Origin: Solirubrobacteraceae bacterium
Lineage (GTDB): Bacteria > Actinomycetota > Thermoleophilia > Solirubrobacterales > Solirubrobacteraceae
Direction: 5' to 3'
Assembly (NCBI GenBank): GCA_029263125.1
Contig: JAJCYD010000004.1
Coordinates: 89,948-153,947, forward strand
DNA length: 64,000 nucleotides
Shown: piece by piece, positions 43,891-53,088 of the stretch
How the letters are laid out: each line of letters begins with the position of its first letter
How positions within the stretch are numbered: position 1 is the stretch's first letter
The notes under the pieces: generated by a model
What the model was told of the DNA's origin: nothing
The model's database searches: none
The model's input: the letters and a program-made list of their open reading frames with translations, nothing else
Translations under genes and position numbers: made by a program

Positions 43891-45267
43891 ATGATCTTTC
43901 GCCAGCTCACCCACGACGACCTCGGGTGCGCCTCCTATCTGGTCGGCGACGAGCACGCCGGGATCGCGGCGGTCGTCGATCCGCGCTTTGAGATCGATGA
44001 GTACCTCGAGCTGGCGCGCTACATGGGCGTGCGGATCGAGCACATCCTCGAGACCCACAACCATGCCGATCATGTCTCCGGCCACGGGCGCCTCGCCGCC
44101 GCCACCGGCGCGAGGATCCACATCCACGCCCACGCAGCTCCCAGCTATGACCACGAGCCCTTCGAGGACGGCTGGGAGCTCGAGCTGGGCACCGTGCGCA
44201 TCCGCGCGTTGCACACCCCCGGCCACCGCCCCGAGCACACGTCCTTCGCGCTGATCGACGCCGCCCGCAGTAGCCAGCCCTGGGCGGTGCTCACCGGGGA
44301 CACGCTGTTCGTCGGCGACGTCGCGCGGCCGGACCTCGCGATCGAGAAGTCCGACGGCGCGCGCGGGATCTTTCGCTCGCTGCATGACCAGCTGCTGACG
44401 CTGCCCGACAGCTGTGAGGTCTGGCCCGGCCATCTGGGCGGCTCGATGTGCGGCGGACCGGGCATGGACATGAAGATCAGCTCCACGATCGGCTACGAAC
44501 GCGACTCAAATCCCGTCCTGCGGATCGCCGACGAGGACGAGTTCGTCAAGCAGGCGCTCGCCAAGCTCGGGCCCCAGCCGCCGAACTTCCAGGCGATCGT
44601 CGACCTCAACACCGGCCCGCTGCTGACCGCCGGCGTCGAGCTGCTTCCCCTGTCACCGCGCCAGGTCGAGCAGCAGCGCGCCGCCGGGGCGCTGATCGTC
44701 GACGTTCGCACCGACCTGCAGTTCGACGAGGCGCACATCCCCGGCTCGGTCTGCATCCCGATCCACCATGCCGGCTTTGGCTCAAAGCTCGCCTGGATCG
44801 CCGACCACGGCAACGAGATCGTGCTCGTCGGCCGCGATGACGAGGACGGCCGCCACGCCGGCCGGCTGGCCGTCGCGATCGGGATGCGCCAGCTCGCCGG
44901 CTTCCTCGGCGGCGGCATGACCAGCTGGCGCCAGGAGCGCCGCGACACCGACGTCACCGAGCGCATCGACGCGGCCGACCTCCCCGGCCGCCTGGAGGCC
45001 GACGACGAGTTGCAGGTCCTCGACGTCCGCGACCGCGCGGAGTGGGACGCGGGCCATCTGCCCGGTTCGGTGCTCACCACGTGGCACGACATCACCGCGC
45101 TGCCGTCGGGACTGGACCCCGCCAGGCCGATCGCCGTCATCTGCGGCTCGGGCCAGCGCGCGGCGACCGGCGCGAGCCTCGTGCGCCGCCACGGCGCCGG
45201 CAACGTCCTGCACGTCGTCGACGGCGGCGTCCCAAAGCTCGGGCGCCTCGGCGTGCAGCTCGCCTAG
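43891..45267 (+). CDS. MBL-fold hydrolase fused to two rhodanese domains (persulfide dioxygenase-like)
   Basis: A 458-residue protein. The MBL domain (1-240) has ETHNHADHVSGHGRLA, HTPGHRPEHTSF, TGDTLFVGDVARPD and VWPGHLGGSMCGG, the pattern of ETHE1-like persulfide dioxygenases. Two rhodanese domains follow: the first (about 255-350) lacks the active Cys (IVLVGRDDEDGRH), the second (about 365-458) keeps it in AVICGSGQRAATG. ATG 43891 follows CAGGAG. The downstream sulfite-exporter gene fits a route that oxidises persulfide to sulfite and expels it. No sulfide-sensing CstR gene is present. Confidence 0.9.
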   Translation: MIFRQLTHDDLGCASYLVGDEHAGIAAVVDPRFEIDEYLELARYMGVRIEHILETHNHADHVSGHGRLAAATGARIHIHAHAAPSYDHEPFEDGWELELGTVRIRALHTPGHRPEHTSFALIDAARSSQPWAVLTGDTLFVGDVARPDLAIEKSDGARGIFRSLHDQLLTLPDSCEVWPGHLGGSMCGGPGMDMKISSTIGYERDSNPVLRIADEDEFVKQALAKLGPQPPNFQAIVDLNTGPLLTAGVELLPLSPRQVEQQRAAGALIVDVRTDLQFDEAHIPGSVCIPIHHAGFGSKLAWIADHGNEIVLVGRDDEDGRHAGRLAVAIGMRQLAGFLGGGMTSWRQERRDTDVTERIDAADLPGRLEADDELQVLDVRDRAEWDAGHLPGSVLTTWHDITALPSGLDPARPIAVICGSGQRAATGASLVRRHGAGNVLHVVDGGVPKLGRLGVQLA

Positions 45268-45277
45268 AGCTGACCTC

Positions 45278-46060
45278 GTGGACCCGGTCGTCATCGCGAT
45301 TCCGATGGGGATCGTCATCGGGCTGATCGTCGGCGCCGTCGGCGGCGGAGGCGCGATCCTCGCCCTCCCGATCCTGGTCTACGTCCTCGGCGAGCCCGTC
45401 GGCCCGGCGTCGACGGCCTCGCTGATCGTGGTTGCGATCGCCGCGAGCATCGGCGCCGGCACGCTCGCGCTGCGCGGCCAGGTCTGCTGGCGCATCGCGC
45501 TGACGTTCTTCGCGCCCGCCGCCGTGGGATCGGTGCTCGGGACGATCGGCAACCACGCCGCCAGCGACGAGCTGCTGATCCTCGCGTTCGTGCCGGTGAT
45601 GTTCGTCGCTGCGGCCGCGACATGGCAGCGGGCACGCCACACCCACGGCGACGACGCCGGGGAGTGCCCGGCGGCCGACCCGTCGCAGATCGTCGTCGCC
45701 GGCCTCGGCGTCGGTGCGCTCACCGGGTTCTTCGGCGTCGGCGGCGGCTTCATGATCGTCCCCGTCCTGACGCTGTGGCTGGGCTTCAGCTTCCGCCGTG
45801 CCGTCGCCACGTCGCTGGTGATCATCACGCTCACGGGACTCGTCGCGCTCGCCAGCCACCTGGCGATCGGCGCCTCGATCAACGTCTCGCTGACGATCGC
45901 CCTGGCCGTGTCCACCGCGCTCGGCGCGTTGGTCGGCTCGCTGCTCGCCCAGCGCGTCCCCCAGGCGGCGCTGGGCCGCGGGTTCGCCCTCGTCGTCGGG
46001 CTGCTCGGCGTCTTCTTGCTGCTGGACACCCTGCTGCTCGGCGGGCCGCCGAGCGGGTGA
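45278..46060 (+). CDS. TauE/SafE-family sulfite/sulfonate exporter
   Basis: A 260-residue membrane protein with about eight helices and the twin family motifs: IVGAVGGGGAILALPILVYV near the N terminus and GALTGFFGVGGGFMIVPVL in the middle. It begins 10 bp after the MBL-rhodanese stop, so both are co-transcribed; the pairing suggests export of sulfite made by the upstream enzyme. Start at 45278 (GTG). Confidence 0.9.
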   Translation: MDPVVIAIPMGIVIGLIVGAVGGGGAILALPILVYVLGEPVGPASTASLIVVAIAASIGAGTLALRGQVCWRIALTFFAPAAVGSVLGTIGNHAASDELLILAFVPVMFVAAAATWQRARHTHGDDAGECPAADPSQIVVAGLGVGALTGFFGVGGGFMIVPVLTLWLGFSFRRAVATSLVIITLTGLVALASHLAIGASINVSLTIALAVSTALGALVGSLLAQRVPQAALGRGFALVVGLLGVFLLLDTLLLGGPPSG

Positions 46061-46064
46061 GCGA

Positions 46065-46343
46065 CTACCGGCGATCCCCGAGCATGTGGACGTCGATCAG
46101 AAACGACCGGCTCGCGAGCACCGGCGCCGTCGCCTTGCTTCGCCGTTGCAGGCGCTTGGTCTTGCCGCGGCGCGCGAGCGCGACGGCGGTCGCTCCGGCG
46201 ACCATGCTCGCGCCGGCCACGGCGGCGGTCTGGACGACCATCGGCGCCAGCATGCCGCGGGCCCGCGGGCGCTCGATCACGCGTGGCTCGCCGAGCACGG
46301 CGACCGCGTCGACGATCTCGGCGTCGTAGGGCTCGCCGGTCAC
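46065..46343 (-). CDS. Small membrane-anchored protein, unknown function
   Basis: A 92-residue protein with one membrane segment (VVQTAAVAGASMVAGATAVA) after an N-terminal acidic part (TGEPYDAEIVDAVAVLGEPR), then a basic stretch (RRGKTKRLQRRSK) and the ending SRSFLIDVHMLGDRR. GTG 46343 is chosen; the frame reaches 46421. No family recognised. Convergent with the TauE gene 4 bp away. Confidence 0.5.
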   Translation of the reverse strand: MTGEPYDAEIVDAVAVLGEPRVIERPRARGMLAPMVVQTAAVAGASMVAGATAVALARRGKTKRLQRRSKATAPVLASRSFLIDVHMLGDRR

Positions 46344-46454
46344 GATGGCGCTTGGTGGGCGAGGAGCTGGTGCACGGTCAACAGGATGACGATGGCGAAG
46401 CGAGGTTGCAGCACCCAGCATGCCCGGTGGGCCGGTCAGAAGAACGTCGGCCGC

Positions 46455-47582
46455 TCACCAGCTGGATTCGTAGACGCGAAAGCGCTTGACGATCTCGCCG
46501 CCCATCGCCTCCATCCCCCGGTTCATCGCGCGGTTGGTTTCAAGGATCCAGCCCATCTCACCCCATTTCTGGTTCGTCGCGATGGCCATGTCGAAGTGCT
46601 CGACGTAGAACAGCGCAGCCGTGCCGGTGTGCTGGTACTCGGGCTTGACGCCGAGGAAGCCGACGCGCACGCGGTCGATGAGCTTCTTGCGCCTGAACAG
46701 GAAGGTGAACCAGCCCAACGGGAAGACCTTGCCGTCCATGACCTTCAGCAGCTGGTTGACGTCGGGCACGGTGATCGCGATGCCGATCGTCTCGCCGTCC
46801 TTCTCGGCGGACATGAACCAGTTGCGGTCGTAGACGAGCTGCAGCTCCTCGGCGTAGTGCTTGAGGTCTGAGTCGGAGTAGGGCACGAAGCCCCAGTTGC
46901 GCTTCCACGCGGCGTTGTAGACCTCGCCGAAGACGCCCTTGATGTTCTTGGAGAGGTCGCGGCGGCGCAGATGGCGCAGCGTGACGCCGTGCTTGCCCTT
47001 CGCCTGCTCGGCGAGCTCGAAGATGACCGGCAGGATCTTCGCGCGGTCGGAGATGTCCAGCGCCCACATGTAGAGGTCGATCGCCTTGTCCAGGCCCGCC
47101 TCCTCGACGCGCTGCTGGTAATACGGTGGATGCCAAGGCTGCTTGATCATCGGCTCGCGCTCGAAGCCCTCGATCAGCACGCCGCACTCGTCGTTCATCG
47201 TGTAGTCCATCGGGCCGATCATGCGGGTGCGGTCGTGACCGGAGAGCCATCCCCGCGCCGTGTCCAGCAGCGCGCGCGCGACCTCGACGTCGTCCTCGAG
47301 CTCCAGGAAGCCGAACATGCCCGTCCCGGCGCCATGTTGCTCGTCGTAGGCCTCGTCGAACTGCGCGCTGATGCGCCCGACGACCCGCTTGCCGCGGCGC
47401 GCGACGAACTCCTGCGCCGTGGCGTGCTTGAAGTACGCGTTCATCCTGCGGCTGTGAAAGAGCTTGCGCTCAAGGCGGATCGGAGGGATCCACTGCTCGG
47501 AGGTAGCATGCAGCCGGTAGGGGAGCTCGATGAACTCCCGCCAGTCACGCCGTGACCTCACGGCCCTCACCTCGACGCTCAC
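46455..47582 (-). CDS. GNAT-like acyltransferase (YghO-type)
   Basis: A 375-residue protein with an N-terminal YRLHATSEQWIPPIRLERK segment, MIGPMDYTMNDECGVLIEGF, HPPYYQQRVEEAGLDKAID and a C-terminal GNAT-like core (GFLGVKPEYQHTGTAALFYV; GEMGWILETNRAMNRGMEAM). It matches the YghO-type family of GNAT-fold proteins, of which I believe a bacterial ceramide synthase is a member; that link is inference. GTG 47582 gives MSVEVRAVRSRRDW. The frame extends through the opposite gene as shadow. It is divergent from the serine-palmitoyltransferase-like gene with only 15 bp between starts. Confidence 0.85.
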   Translation of the reverse strand: MSVEVRAVRSRRDWREFIELPYRLHATSEQWIPPIRLERKLFHSRRMNAYFKHATAQEFVARRGKRVVGRISAQFDEAYDEQHGAGTGMFGFLELEDDVEVARALLDTARGWLSGHDRTRMIGPMDYTMNDECGVLIEGFEREPMIKQPWHPPYYQQRVEEAGLDKAIDLYMWALDISDRAKILPVIFELAEQAKGKHGVTLRHLRRRDLSKNIKGVFGEVYNAAWKRNWGFVPYSDSDLKHYAEELQLVYDRNWFMSAEKDGETIGIAITVPDVNQLLKVMDGKVFPLGWFTFLFRRKKLIDRVRVGFLGVKPEYQHTGTAALFYVEHFDMAIATNQKWGEMGWILETNRAMNRGMEAMGGEIVKRFRVYESSW

Positions 47583-47597
47583 AGGGGCCCACGCTAC

Positions 47598-48842
47598 ATG
47601 GCATCCACGACGCAAGACGTCTTCGCCAAGGCCAGCGGCCACGAGCGCGCCGAGCAGCTGCGCGCCGCGCGGGAGGCTGACCTGCTCCCGTACTTCCGCA
47701 CGCTGGAGGGTCCGGCAGGCCCGGTCGTCGAGATGGAGGGGGCCACGCGGATCATGCTCGGCTCCAACAACTACCTCGGCCTGACCGCCGACGAGCGCGT
47801 GATCAAGGGCGCCGCCGACGCGCTGCACACCTTCGGCACCGGCCTGACGGGCTCGCGACTGCTCAACGGCACGATCTCGCTGCACCTCGAGCTCGAGGCG
47901 GAGATCGCCGACTGGATGGGCACGCAGGATGCGCTCGTGACCTCGACAGGCGCGCAGGCGAACCTCACCGCGCTGGGGACGCTGCTGTCCCCCGGCGACA
48001 CGGTCGTCGCCGACTCCGGCGACCACGCCTCGATCCTCGACGGCTGCATCCTCAGCAAGGCGAAGCTGCGCGTCTTTCGCCACAACAGGATCGACAGGCT
48101 GCAGCGCACCCTCGAGAAGGCGACACGCGACGAGGGCGGCATCCTCGTCGTCGTCGACGGAGTGTTCTCGATGGAGGGCGACATCGCCCCGCTGCCCGAG
48201 ATCGCCGACCTGTGCGAGCGCTTCGGCGCTCGCCTGATGGTCGACGAAGCCCACGGCGCCGGCGTGCTCGGCGCGCGCGGCGCCGGCGCCAGCGAGCTGC
48301 TGGGCGTCGAGGATCGCGTCGACCTGCGGATGGGCACGTTCTCCAAGAGCCTCGCCAGCTGCGGCGGCTTCCTGGCGGGCACCCACGAGGTGATCGACTT
48401 CCTGCGCGTGCAGAGCCGCGCCTTCCTCTTCACGGCGTCCGGAGTTCCCGCGGCGGTCGGCGCGGCGCTTGCCGCGCTGCGGATCCTGCGCTCGGCGGAG
48501 GGGCCGCCGCTGCTGGCGCGCGTGCTCGACAACGCTGCCTACCTGCACGCCGGGCTACGCGAGTGCGGCTTCAAGGTCGTCGAGCACGAGGGCGACGCGA
48601 TGACGCCGGTCGTGCCGGTGATCGTCGGCGACGACTGGAAGGCCGTGCTGCTGTGGCGCGCCCTCTACGACGCCGGCGTGTTCGTCAACGTCGCGATTCA
48701 TCCGGCCGTCCCGCCGGGCGGGGCGCTGCTTCGCACGAGCGTCATGGCCACGCACGATCACGCGACGCTGGACCGCGCGCTGGACGCGTTCTCGACCGTC
48801 AGGACGGACTTCGAGCGCGAGCACGGCCCGCTGCCCGCGTGA
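47598..48842 (+). CDS. Alpha-oxoamine synthase, serine-palmitoyltransferase-like
   Basis: A 414-residue PLP enzyme that joins an amino acid and an acyl-CoA. Landmarks: LGSNNYLGLTADERV, FGTGLTGSRLLNGT, DSGDHASILDGCIL (stacking His), VDEAHGAGVLGARGAG and the PLP Lys in MGTFSKSLASCGGF (about residue 250). The FSKS form of the Lys motif is nearer to serine palmitoyltransferase than to BioF or Kbl (LGKA type). The neighbouring GNAT protein strengthens a sphingoid-base role; no biotin genes are nearby. ATG 47598. A hairpin follows the stop. Confidence 0.88.
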   Translation: MASTTQDVFAKASGHERAEQLRAAREADLLPYFRTLEGPAGPVVEMEGATRIMLGSNNYLGLTADERVIKGAADALHTFGTGLTGSRLLNGTISLHLELEAEIADWMGTQDALVTSTGAQANLTALGTLLSPGDTVVADSGDHASILDGCILSKAKLRVFRHNRIDRLQRTLEKATRDEGGILVVVDGVFSMEGDIAPLPEIADLCERFGARLMVDEAHGAGVLGARGAGASELLGVEDRVDLRMGTFSKSLASCGGFLAGTHEVIDFLRVQSRAFLFTASGVPAAVGAALAALRILRSAEGPPLLARVLDNAAYLHAGLRECGFKVVEHEGDAMTPVVPVIVGDDWKAVLLWRALYDAGVFVNVAIHPAVPPGGALLRTSVMATHDHATLDRALDAFSTVRTDFEREHGPLPA

Positions 48843-48845
48843 GAT

Positions 48846-48890
48846 TTCGGGAGTGCGCCTTGTCCAGATCTTCACAAGGGCTCCCCCGAA
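48846..48890. other. Imperfect hairpin after the oxoamine synthase gene
   Basis: TTCGGGAG...GCCTTGT pairs with ACAAGGGC...CTCCCCCGAA, with small bulges, starting 4 bp after the stop. It is followed by eight A rather than T on the plus strand, so a normal intrinsic terminator is not formed. Confidence 0.4.
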
Positions 48891-49134
48891 AAAAAACATC
48901 GCTCTGAGCGCCCGGATCGATTGACGGCGCGTTGACGGCGACGCCTCACCTGGCATAGCTTCGCGGTGCGTTCAGCGGCAAGGCGGTGCGGAGAGGCAGC
49001 CGGACCCGTCAGCGCGGGTAGCACTGCTCTGGCGGTCGGCGGACGGGTGCCTCGGGAACCGCTGACGCGAACTTTGCAGGTCCATTCACGATCACACGCT
49101 GCCCCTGACACCGACGGGGCAGACAGGAGGACAC

Positions 49135-49446
49135 ATGCCCAACGCAACAGCGACGGTTGCCCCTGCGCCCCAGCATATGCAGGCACTTCGACGCGCAAAC
49201 GAGGTGAGGCTCGCTCGCGCGGAGCTCAAGCGCAGGGTCGCCGAGGGAAGCACGACCGTCGCAGTGGTGATCCTGGCGTGCCCGTGGGAGGTCGCGAGCA
49301 TGTCGATCTCAGAGCTGCTGCTCAGCCAGCGCCGCTGGGGGTCCACGCGCTGCAGCAAGTTCCTGGCGAGCATCGGCATGACCGAGACCAAGACCGTCGG
49401 GTCGATGACCGAGCGCCAGCGCCGCGCGCTCGCAGCGATGGTGTGA
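49135..49446 (+). CDS. Actinobacterial integration host factor-like protein (mIHF)
   Basis: A 103-residue DNA-binding nucleoid protein of the actinobacterial mIHF family (unrelated to proteobacterial IHF). After an Ala/Thr-rich leader, the conserved part starts at QALRRANEVRLARAELKRRV, with LLSQRRWGSTRCSKFLASIG (a helix-two-turn-helix-like segment) and MTERQRRALA. ATG 49135 has an AGGAGG site. It bends or compacts DNA and is usually essential. It stands alone with about 290 bp upstream, which may be its regulatory region. Confidence 0.9.
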   Translation: MPNATATVAPAPQHMQALRRANEVRLARAELKRRVAEGSTTVAVVILACPWEVASMSISELLLSQRRWGSTRCSKFLASIGMTETKTVGSMTERQRRALAAMV

Positions 49447-49462
49447 GCATCGCGAGCGCCGT

Positions 49463-49488
49463 CTCGCCGGAGCAGTGACTCCGGCGAG
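49463..49488. terminator. Perfect hairpin between convergent mIHF and MMPL genes
   Basis: A 10-bp stem CTCGCCGGAG (49463-49472) with its exact complement (49479-49488) and a 6-base loop, 16 bp after the mIHF stop and 11 bp from the MMPL stop. Symmetric position and lack of T tract suggest a bidirectional terminator. Confidence 0.6.
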
Positions 49489-49499
49489 GCCGCGACTCG

Positions 49500-52115
49500 T
49501 CAGGCCGGGCCTCCAGCGCGGCGCTCGGACAGCATCAGCGCCGCAGGCAGGACGAGCAGCACGCCCACGAGCGACACCGTCAGGTCGAGGACCGTCACGA
49601 AGCCGAAGTCGCGCAGCATCCGGATGTCTGAGGAGACGAGAACCGCGAACCCTGCGATCGCCGTGGCCGCGGATGCCGTGACCGCCATCCCCGTCGAGCG
49701 GTAGGTCCGGGCGAGCGCGTCCTGCGGACCCAGCCCGCGGCGGCGCTCCTCGCGGTAGCGCTCGCTGAGCAGCACGCTGAACTCCGTCGTGATCGCGATC
49801 ACGAGCGCTCCGAGCGTCACGGACATCGGGTTCAGCGGGATGCGCAGGCCGTAGAGCAGCAGCGCCGACCAGCCGGTCGCAAGCGCGATCGGCACGAGCG
49901 GGACGAGCGCCCGCCTGAGGTCGCGAAAGGCGCCGAGCAGGACGATCGCGACCGCCGCCAGGCCCGCCAGCAGCGTCAGCAGGCGGCGCATGCTCGAGGA
50001 GATCTGAGCGTTGGCGTCGGCGGCCAGCACCGGGAGCCCGGCGAGCTGTGCGCTCACGCCCTCGGGACGGCCGTCGCTCAGGCCGGCGCGCATCGCGTCG
50101 ATCACGCGCTTCTGCTCGCCGAGGTCCATCAGCCGGATGCCGAAGGCCAGCGTCGCGGTCCGGCGATCGGCGGTGATGACCGAGCGCGAGAAGTACGGCG
50201 GGACGGCGTCCAGCAGCGCCTTGACCGCTTCGCCGTCGCTGCGCGAGGCCGCCGTCGTGAAGAGGTCGGGCAGCGAGAACGCCGGGCACAGCTCGGCCTC
50301 GCCGCAGCCGCGCCGCTCGTTGAAGCCGTGGCGCTTGAGCACCGCCGTCTGGTAGTCGACCATCCATCCGATCACCTCGGTGCGAGTCAGGTCGTCGCCC
50401 TGCACGACGACGTCGATCTCGCCGCCGACGCCCGTCGAGCGCTGCAGCGTGTCGAGGTCCGACAGCGCGGCGGTGTCCTGCGGCACGAGCCGCTGGATGT
50501 CGGATTCCACGCGCGTCTGGCCGTCCAGCGCCCAGCCGCAGGCCGCGACGGCGACGGCGATGGCGAGCACCCGGGCGGGCCTGCGGCACACAGCGGCGAT
50601 CGCGCCGCGGCCCGCCCGGCGTATGGCGCGGCCGGCGGCGCCGCCGCCGGCGCCGCCACGCCGGGCACCCGAGCTCGCGGGCGACCGCCGCGACAGCGGC
50701 GCCCGAGCGACGAGCACGAGGGCGGCGGTCCCCGCGAGCAGCGCCAGCGCGAACGCGAACGCGATGCCGGCGACGAGCAGGATCCCGAAGCCGCGCACCA
50801 TCGGAACCGGCGACAGGGCGAGCACGGCGAACCCCGCCGCCGTCGCGGCCGCCGCGACGGCAACGGCGGGTGCCCCCAGCAGCGCCGCGCGGCGCGCCGC
50901 CGCTCCGATGCCCAGCGGCGACCCCGCCTCCTCCGCGCCTCCCGCACCGCCGTCGCGCTCCTCGACGATCCGCGACTGCAGCTGAATCGCGTAGTCGACG
51001 GCGAGCCCGATCAGCACCGGCAGCACGGCGATCGAGGCCATCGTCAGCGCCGCGCCCGCCAGCGACAGGGCACCGAACGTCAGCGCGGCCGCGCCCAGCG
51101 CGACGGCCAGCGGGAGCAGCCGCAACGGCCGGCGAAAGACGACGGCCAGCACGCCGGCCATGACCAGCAGGGCGATGATCAGCAGCTCGCGCATCGATCC
51201 GCCGATCGACGCGGCCAGGTCCTCGACGACGATCGGCGCGCCCGTCACCGTGTACGTCGCGCCACTGGCCGGCCGCCAGTCGTCCATCGCGACCGCCGCG
51301 CGCACGAGCCCGATCGCCTCCGAGCGCTCGCGCTCGGACAGGCCCGCCTTCAATCGCACCTGCACGAGCGCCGCACGGCCGGGCTCGCCGCCCTGGGCGG
51401 GGAACAGGTAGGCGAACCTGCGCTTCGGCGTACCCGCCGGCTTGGACGGATCGAAGACGAGCGTCGAGACGAACCCTGGGTCGTCCAGGCTGGGCACCGC
51501 GGTGAGCCCGTAGCGCGACGCGAGCGACAGCAGCTCGTCGGCCAGGCGCCGCTGCACCTTCGCGCGGGCCCTCGCACCGCGGCGGCGAGCCTCGGCCGCG
51601 CCGATGCCATCGCGCCGCGCGCGGTTGCTCGCGGTCGCCGCCGCGGCGTCGGCGAGCACGCGGTTTGACAGCACGCGCCGCTCATAGCCCGCGCGCAGCT
51701 CGCGCACCGCCGTGTTGATGAACGTGCCGGGACCCAGCACGACCTTCACCGGCCGCGTCGCGGCGAGCCGCGCACAGGGCCCGCTCGCGCCGCCCGGCGG
51801 TGAGACGCCCGCCGCAGCGGTGCCTGCGATGCAGCCCTCCAGGCCCAGCAGGCGCTCGAGATCCTGGCTGAGCAGCAGCTTCTGCAGATCGCCGCGGACG
51901 AGGACGATGATCGCGTCGTCGCCGAAGCGCTCGCGCAGCGTCTGGGTTGCCGGATAGGACTCGGTGGACGTGCCGACCAGCGTGTCGACGCCCGCGTCGG
52001 CCTCCAGGCGCAGGGCGAGCGCCAGGCCGGCGAGCACGAGCGCGGCGGCGGCGGCGAGCACGAGCGCCGGGCGGCGCACGGCCAGCGCGACGCCTGCATG
52101 CAGCGGGCGCCTCAC
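49500..52115 (-). CDS. MMPL/RND-family lipid transporter
   Basis: An 871-residue RND-type membrane protein with two symmetrical halves: one N-terminal helix, an extracytoplasmic domain (about 35-265), a five-helix block (about 270-430), then a second helix, domain and block (about 500-870). Motifs such as LIGLAVDYAIQLQSRIVEE and ALVIAITTEFSVLLSERYRE are the MMPL/SSD signatures with the proton-path acidic residues. The last gene of the Mce-type operon, 25 bp after the ATPase. It may move hydrophobic molecules (hopanoids, lipids) delivered or taken by that system. Confidence 0.86.
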   Translation of the reverse strand: MRRPLHAGVALAVRRPALVLAAAAALVLAGLALALRLEADAGVDTLVGTSTESYPATQTLRERFGDDAIIVLVRGDLQKLLLSQDLERLLGLEGCIAGTAAAGVSPPGGASGPCARLAATRPVKVVLGPGTFINTAVRELRAGYERRVLSNRVLADAAAATASNRARRDGIGAAEARRRGARARAKVQRRLADELLSLASRYGLTAVPSLDDPGFVSTLVFDPSKPAGTPKRRFAYLFPAQGGEPGRAALVQVRLKAGLSERERSEAIGLVRAAVAMDDWRPASGATYTVTGAPIVVEDLAASIGGSMRELLIIALLVMAGVLAVVFRRPLRLLPLAVALGAAALTFGALSLAGAALTMASIAVLPVLIGLAVDYAIQLQSRIVEERDGGAGGAEEAGSPLGIGAAARRAALLGAPAVAVAAAATAAGFAVLALSPVPMVRGFGILLVAGIAFAFALALLAGTAALVLVARAPLSRRSPASSGARRGGAGGGAAGRAIRRAGRGAIAAVCRRPARVLAIAVAVAACGWALDGQTRVESDIQRLVPQDTAALSDLDTLQRSTGVGGEIDVVVQGDDLTRTEVIGWMVDYQTAVLKRHGFNERRGCGEAELCPAFSLPDLFTTAASRSDGEAVKALLDAVPPYFSRSVITADRRTATLAFGIRLMDLGEQKRVIDAMRAGLSDGRPEGVSAQLAGLPVLAADANAQISSSMRRLLTLLAGLAAVAIVLLGAFRDLRRALVPLVPIALATGWSALLLYGLRIPLNPMSVTLGALVIAITTEFSVLLSERYREERRRGLGPQDALARTYRSTGMAVTASAATAIAGFAVLVSSDIRMLRDFGFVTVLDLTVSLVGVLLVLPAALMLSERRAGGPA

Positions 52116-52140
52116 GCCGCGGCGCTGCCCGCTCGGTCGC

Positions 52141-52995
52141 TCACTCCATGCCGAGCGGACCCGCCGACTCGCCGGCCAGGAACTGGCGCACGAACTGGTT
52201 GTCGGAGTCGAACAGCTGCTCGGCCGGCCCCGACTCGACGATCTGGCCCTTCCACAGCACGGAGATGTGCTCGGCGACGCGGCGCGCGGTCATGATGTCG
52301 TGCGTGATCAGCGTGAAGGCCGGCGGCGGCGTTCCGCGCCGTTGGGCCTCCCCCATCATCTCGGCGTGGATCTCCTGGATCAGCTCGCCGAGCAGCGCGG
52401 TGCGCACCGGATCCAGGCCCGAGTCGGGCTCGTCGAAGAGCACGATGTCGGGGTCGAGCACGAGCGCGCGCGCGAAGCCGGCCCGCTTGCGCATGCCGCC
52501 GGAGAGCTCGTTGGGCATCTTGTCGTGGGCGTCGCTCAGACCGACCTCGGCGAGGCGGTGGCTGACGATCTCGCCGATCTCCTCCTCGCTCTTCTCGGTG
52601 TGCTGGCGCAGCGGGAAGCACGTGTTGTCGAAGACGTTCATCGAGCCGAACAGCGCCCCGTCCTGAAACAGCACGCCGAACTTCTGGCGCATCCGCAGGA
52701 GCTCGTCGTCGGCCATGTTGGGCACCGACTGTCCGTGCACCAGGACATCACCCCGGTCGGGGTAGAGGAGCCCGACCATGTGCTTGATGCAGACCGACTT
52801 GCCGGTGCCCGAGGGCCCCAGGATCATCGAGATCTTGCCTTCCGGCAGGCCGAGGTTCAGGCCGCGCAGGATCTTGTTGGCGCCGAACGCCTTGTGGACG
52901 TCGATGAACTCCACCGCCGCCGGCCCCCCGGCCGCCGGCCCGCTGGGATCGCCCCCCGCGCCCGCGGCCGCCGTGCTGTCAGGAATGATCGACAT
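52141..52995 (-). CDS. MlaF/Mkl-type ABC ATPase of the Mce lipid importer
   Basis: A 284-residue ATPase. Walker A LGPSGTGKSVCIKHMVGLL, the MlaF-specific FQDGALFGSMNVFDN after the Q-loop, signature ELSGGMRKRAGFARAL, Walker B DIVLFDEPDSGLDPVR and switch His FTLITHDIMTA. The FQDGALF and DSGLDPVR phrases distinguish Mce/Mla ATPases from others. An Ala/Gly/Pro-rich leader of about 28 residues precedes the domain. It energises the two YrbE permeases upstream. Confidence 0.94.
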   Translation of the reverse strand: MSIIPDSTAAAGAGGDPSGPAAGGPAAVEFIDVHKAFGANKILRGLNLGLPEGKISMILGPSGTGKSVCIKHMVGLLYPDRGDVLVHGQSVPNMADDELLRMRQKFGVLFQDGALFGSMNVFDNTCFPLRQHTEKSEEEIGEIVSHRLAEVGLSDAHDKMPNELSGGMRKRAGFARALVLDPDIVLFDEPDSGLDPVRTALLGELIQEIHAEMMGEAQRRGTPPPAFTLITHDIMTARRVAEHISVLWKGQIVESGPAEQLFDSDNQFVRQFLAGESAGPLGME

Positions 52996-53088
52996 CGGTC
53001 CTCATGGTCAATGTAGTGGTCACCCGCGAACGCCGCGCCCGTCGGGTCCAGCGGGCGTCCCGGGTGTCCGGCCGGCTGATCGCCGCCG

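Noticed and set aside
48846..48898. Intrinsic terminator after the oxoamine synthase gene
   Set aside because: The hairpin is followed by A residues on the coding strand, not T.
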